DNA from: Elusimicrobiota bacterium
GTDB lineage: Bacteria > Elusimicrobiota > Endomicrobiia > Endomicrobiales > Endomicrobiaceae
Direction: 5' to 3'
Assembly: GCA_031282945.1 (NCBI GenBank)
Contig: JAITCX010000185.1
Location: 1-6,263 of the forward strand
DNA: 6,263 bases
Below, piece after piece: positions 5,820 to 6,263 of this stretch. A program made the position numbers and the translations under genes. Within the stretch, counting starts at the first letter, position 1. Each line of letters starts with the position of its first letter. The notes below the pieces were generated by a model that made no database searches, was not told where the DNA came from, and worked only from the letters and a program-made list of their open reading frames with translations.

Positions 5820-6263
5820 AATGAGTTTTATAAAGTTTTTGATTTTGGGCTTTGTTTTAGTTTTTGCAAAAAATGTTTTTGCGCAAATGCCGACTGATAA
5901 AGAGAGCGTCAGTAAGATATTTTCTGCAATTAATACATTGTCAGGTAACTTTGAATTTGTATATGAATTGGATATTGCTGACGAAAAAGTAAAAAACGGC
6001 GGTCAATTTTATTTTCAAAAACCTTCCAAATTAAAATGGGTGCAGAACTATCAACAAAAAACTGGATTTTTAATGGACGGCCAAAAAGTTGTTTTTTGGA
6101 AAGTTGATGCAAACGGCAATAAAGTTTTAGAGGATATTTCCAAGAAAAGTTTTGCGCGCCGCTTTGCAACATTTTTATATGCTTTTGTGTCTATGGATTT
6201 TGATGTTTTGCAAAAAGCGTATGATGTAGAATTTAGAGACGATAGAATAGTTTTTTTGCCTAA
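5806..6263 (+). CDS. LolA-like outer-membrane lipoprotein carrier family protein (3' end outside window)
   Basis: The frame opens at ATG 5806 and runs through the end of the window, giving 152 residues without a stop. The N-terminus is a clear Sec signal peptide: basic MKLIKMSFIK, a hydrophobic core LILGFVLVFA, and a likely cleavage after AKNVFA (residue 26). The mature part has the LolA/LolB pattern: INTLSGNFEFVYEL, then GGQFYFQKPSKLKWV (65-79, the strand pair around the conserved KPxxLRW-like motif), FLMDGQKVVFW and later strands of a half beta-barrel. LolA proteins bind acyl chains in the periplasm and ferry lipoproteins to the outer membrane. LolA-like genes inside aryl polyene clusters are thought to help deliver the lipid-linked pigment. 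Position at the end of this operon supports a cluster-specific role rather than general lipoprotein traffic. The start at 5806 overlaps the previous gene by 14 nt. Confidence 0.85.
   Translation, partial: MKLIKMSFIKFLILGFVLVFAKNVFAQMPTDKESVSKIFSAINTLSGNFEFVYELDIADEKVKNGGQFYFQKPSKLKWVQNYQQKTGFLMDGQKVVFWKVDANGNKVLEDISKKSFARRFATFLYAFVSMDFDVLQKAYDVEFRDDRIVFLP

Overview
The window is AT-rich with GC-richer patches. It looks like a Gram-negative bacterium, because the last gene encodes a signal-peptide-bearing LolA-like periplasmic carrier. The gene set and base composition would suit a host-associated lineage such as Elusimicrobiota, but that placement is a weak guess; nothing here fixes the taxonomy.

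Layout. Bases 1-309 are the 3' end of a gene for a PD-(D/E)XK nuclease-like domain, of the type found at the C-terminus of AAA-ATPase-like proteins. Bases 310-1036 hold no convincing gene but are unusually structured. They contain a weak terminator-like hairpin and two short direct repeats, then a GC-rich element of about 215 bp (531-745) whose ends fold back on each other and enclose two internal hairpins, then four related pyrimidine/purine hairpin repeats (781-983) leading into the next gene.

Bases 1037-6263 are one tightly packed same-strand operon: FabG-type ketoreductase, CrtI/retinol-saturase-like flavoprotein, FabF-type ketosynthase, acyl carrier protein, PlsC-type acyltransferase, FabZ-like hot-dog protein, and a LolA-like protein cut by the window end. 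Junctions are 2 nt, 19 nt, 0 nt, an 8 nt overlap, 0 nt and a 14 nt overlap, so the genes are probably co-transcribed and in part translationally coupled.

Together this is the core of a type II fatty-acid/polyketide-like pathway. The KS extends a chain on the ACP, the KR reduces it, the hot-dog protein should dehydrate it, the acyltransferase places it on a lipid acceptor, and the LolA-like protein would help move the product toward the outer membrane. The parts list matches aryl-polyene (APE)/flexirubin-type clusters, with a CrtI-like flavoenzyme as an uncommon addition. Three family-level oddities stand out: the hot-dog protein lacks the usual FabZ catalytic histidine motif, the FabG has Thr where the tetrad Asn is expected, and only one ketosynthase with no chain-length-factor partner is visible. 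Missing parts (second KS, second dehydratase, starter-unit enzymes, exporter) may lie beyond base 6263.
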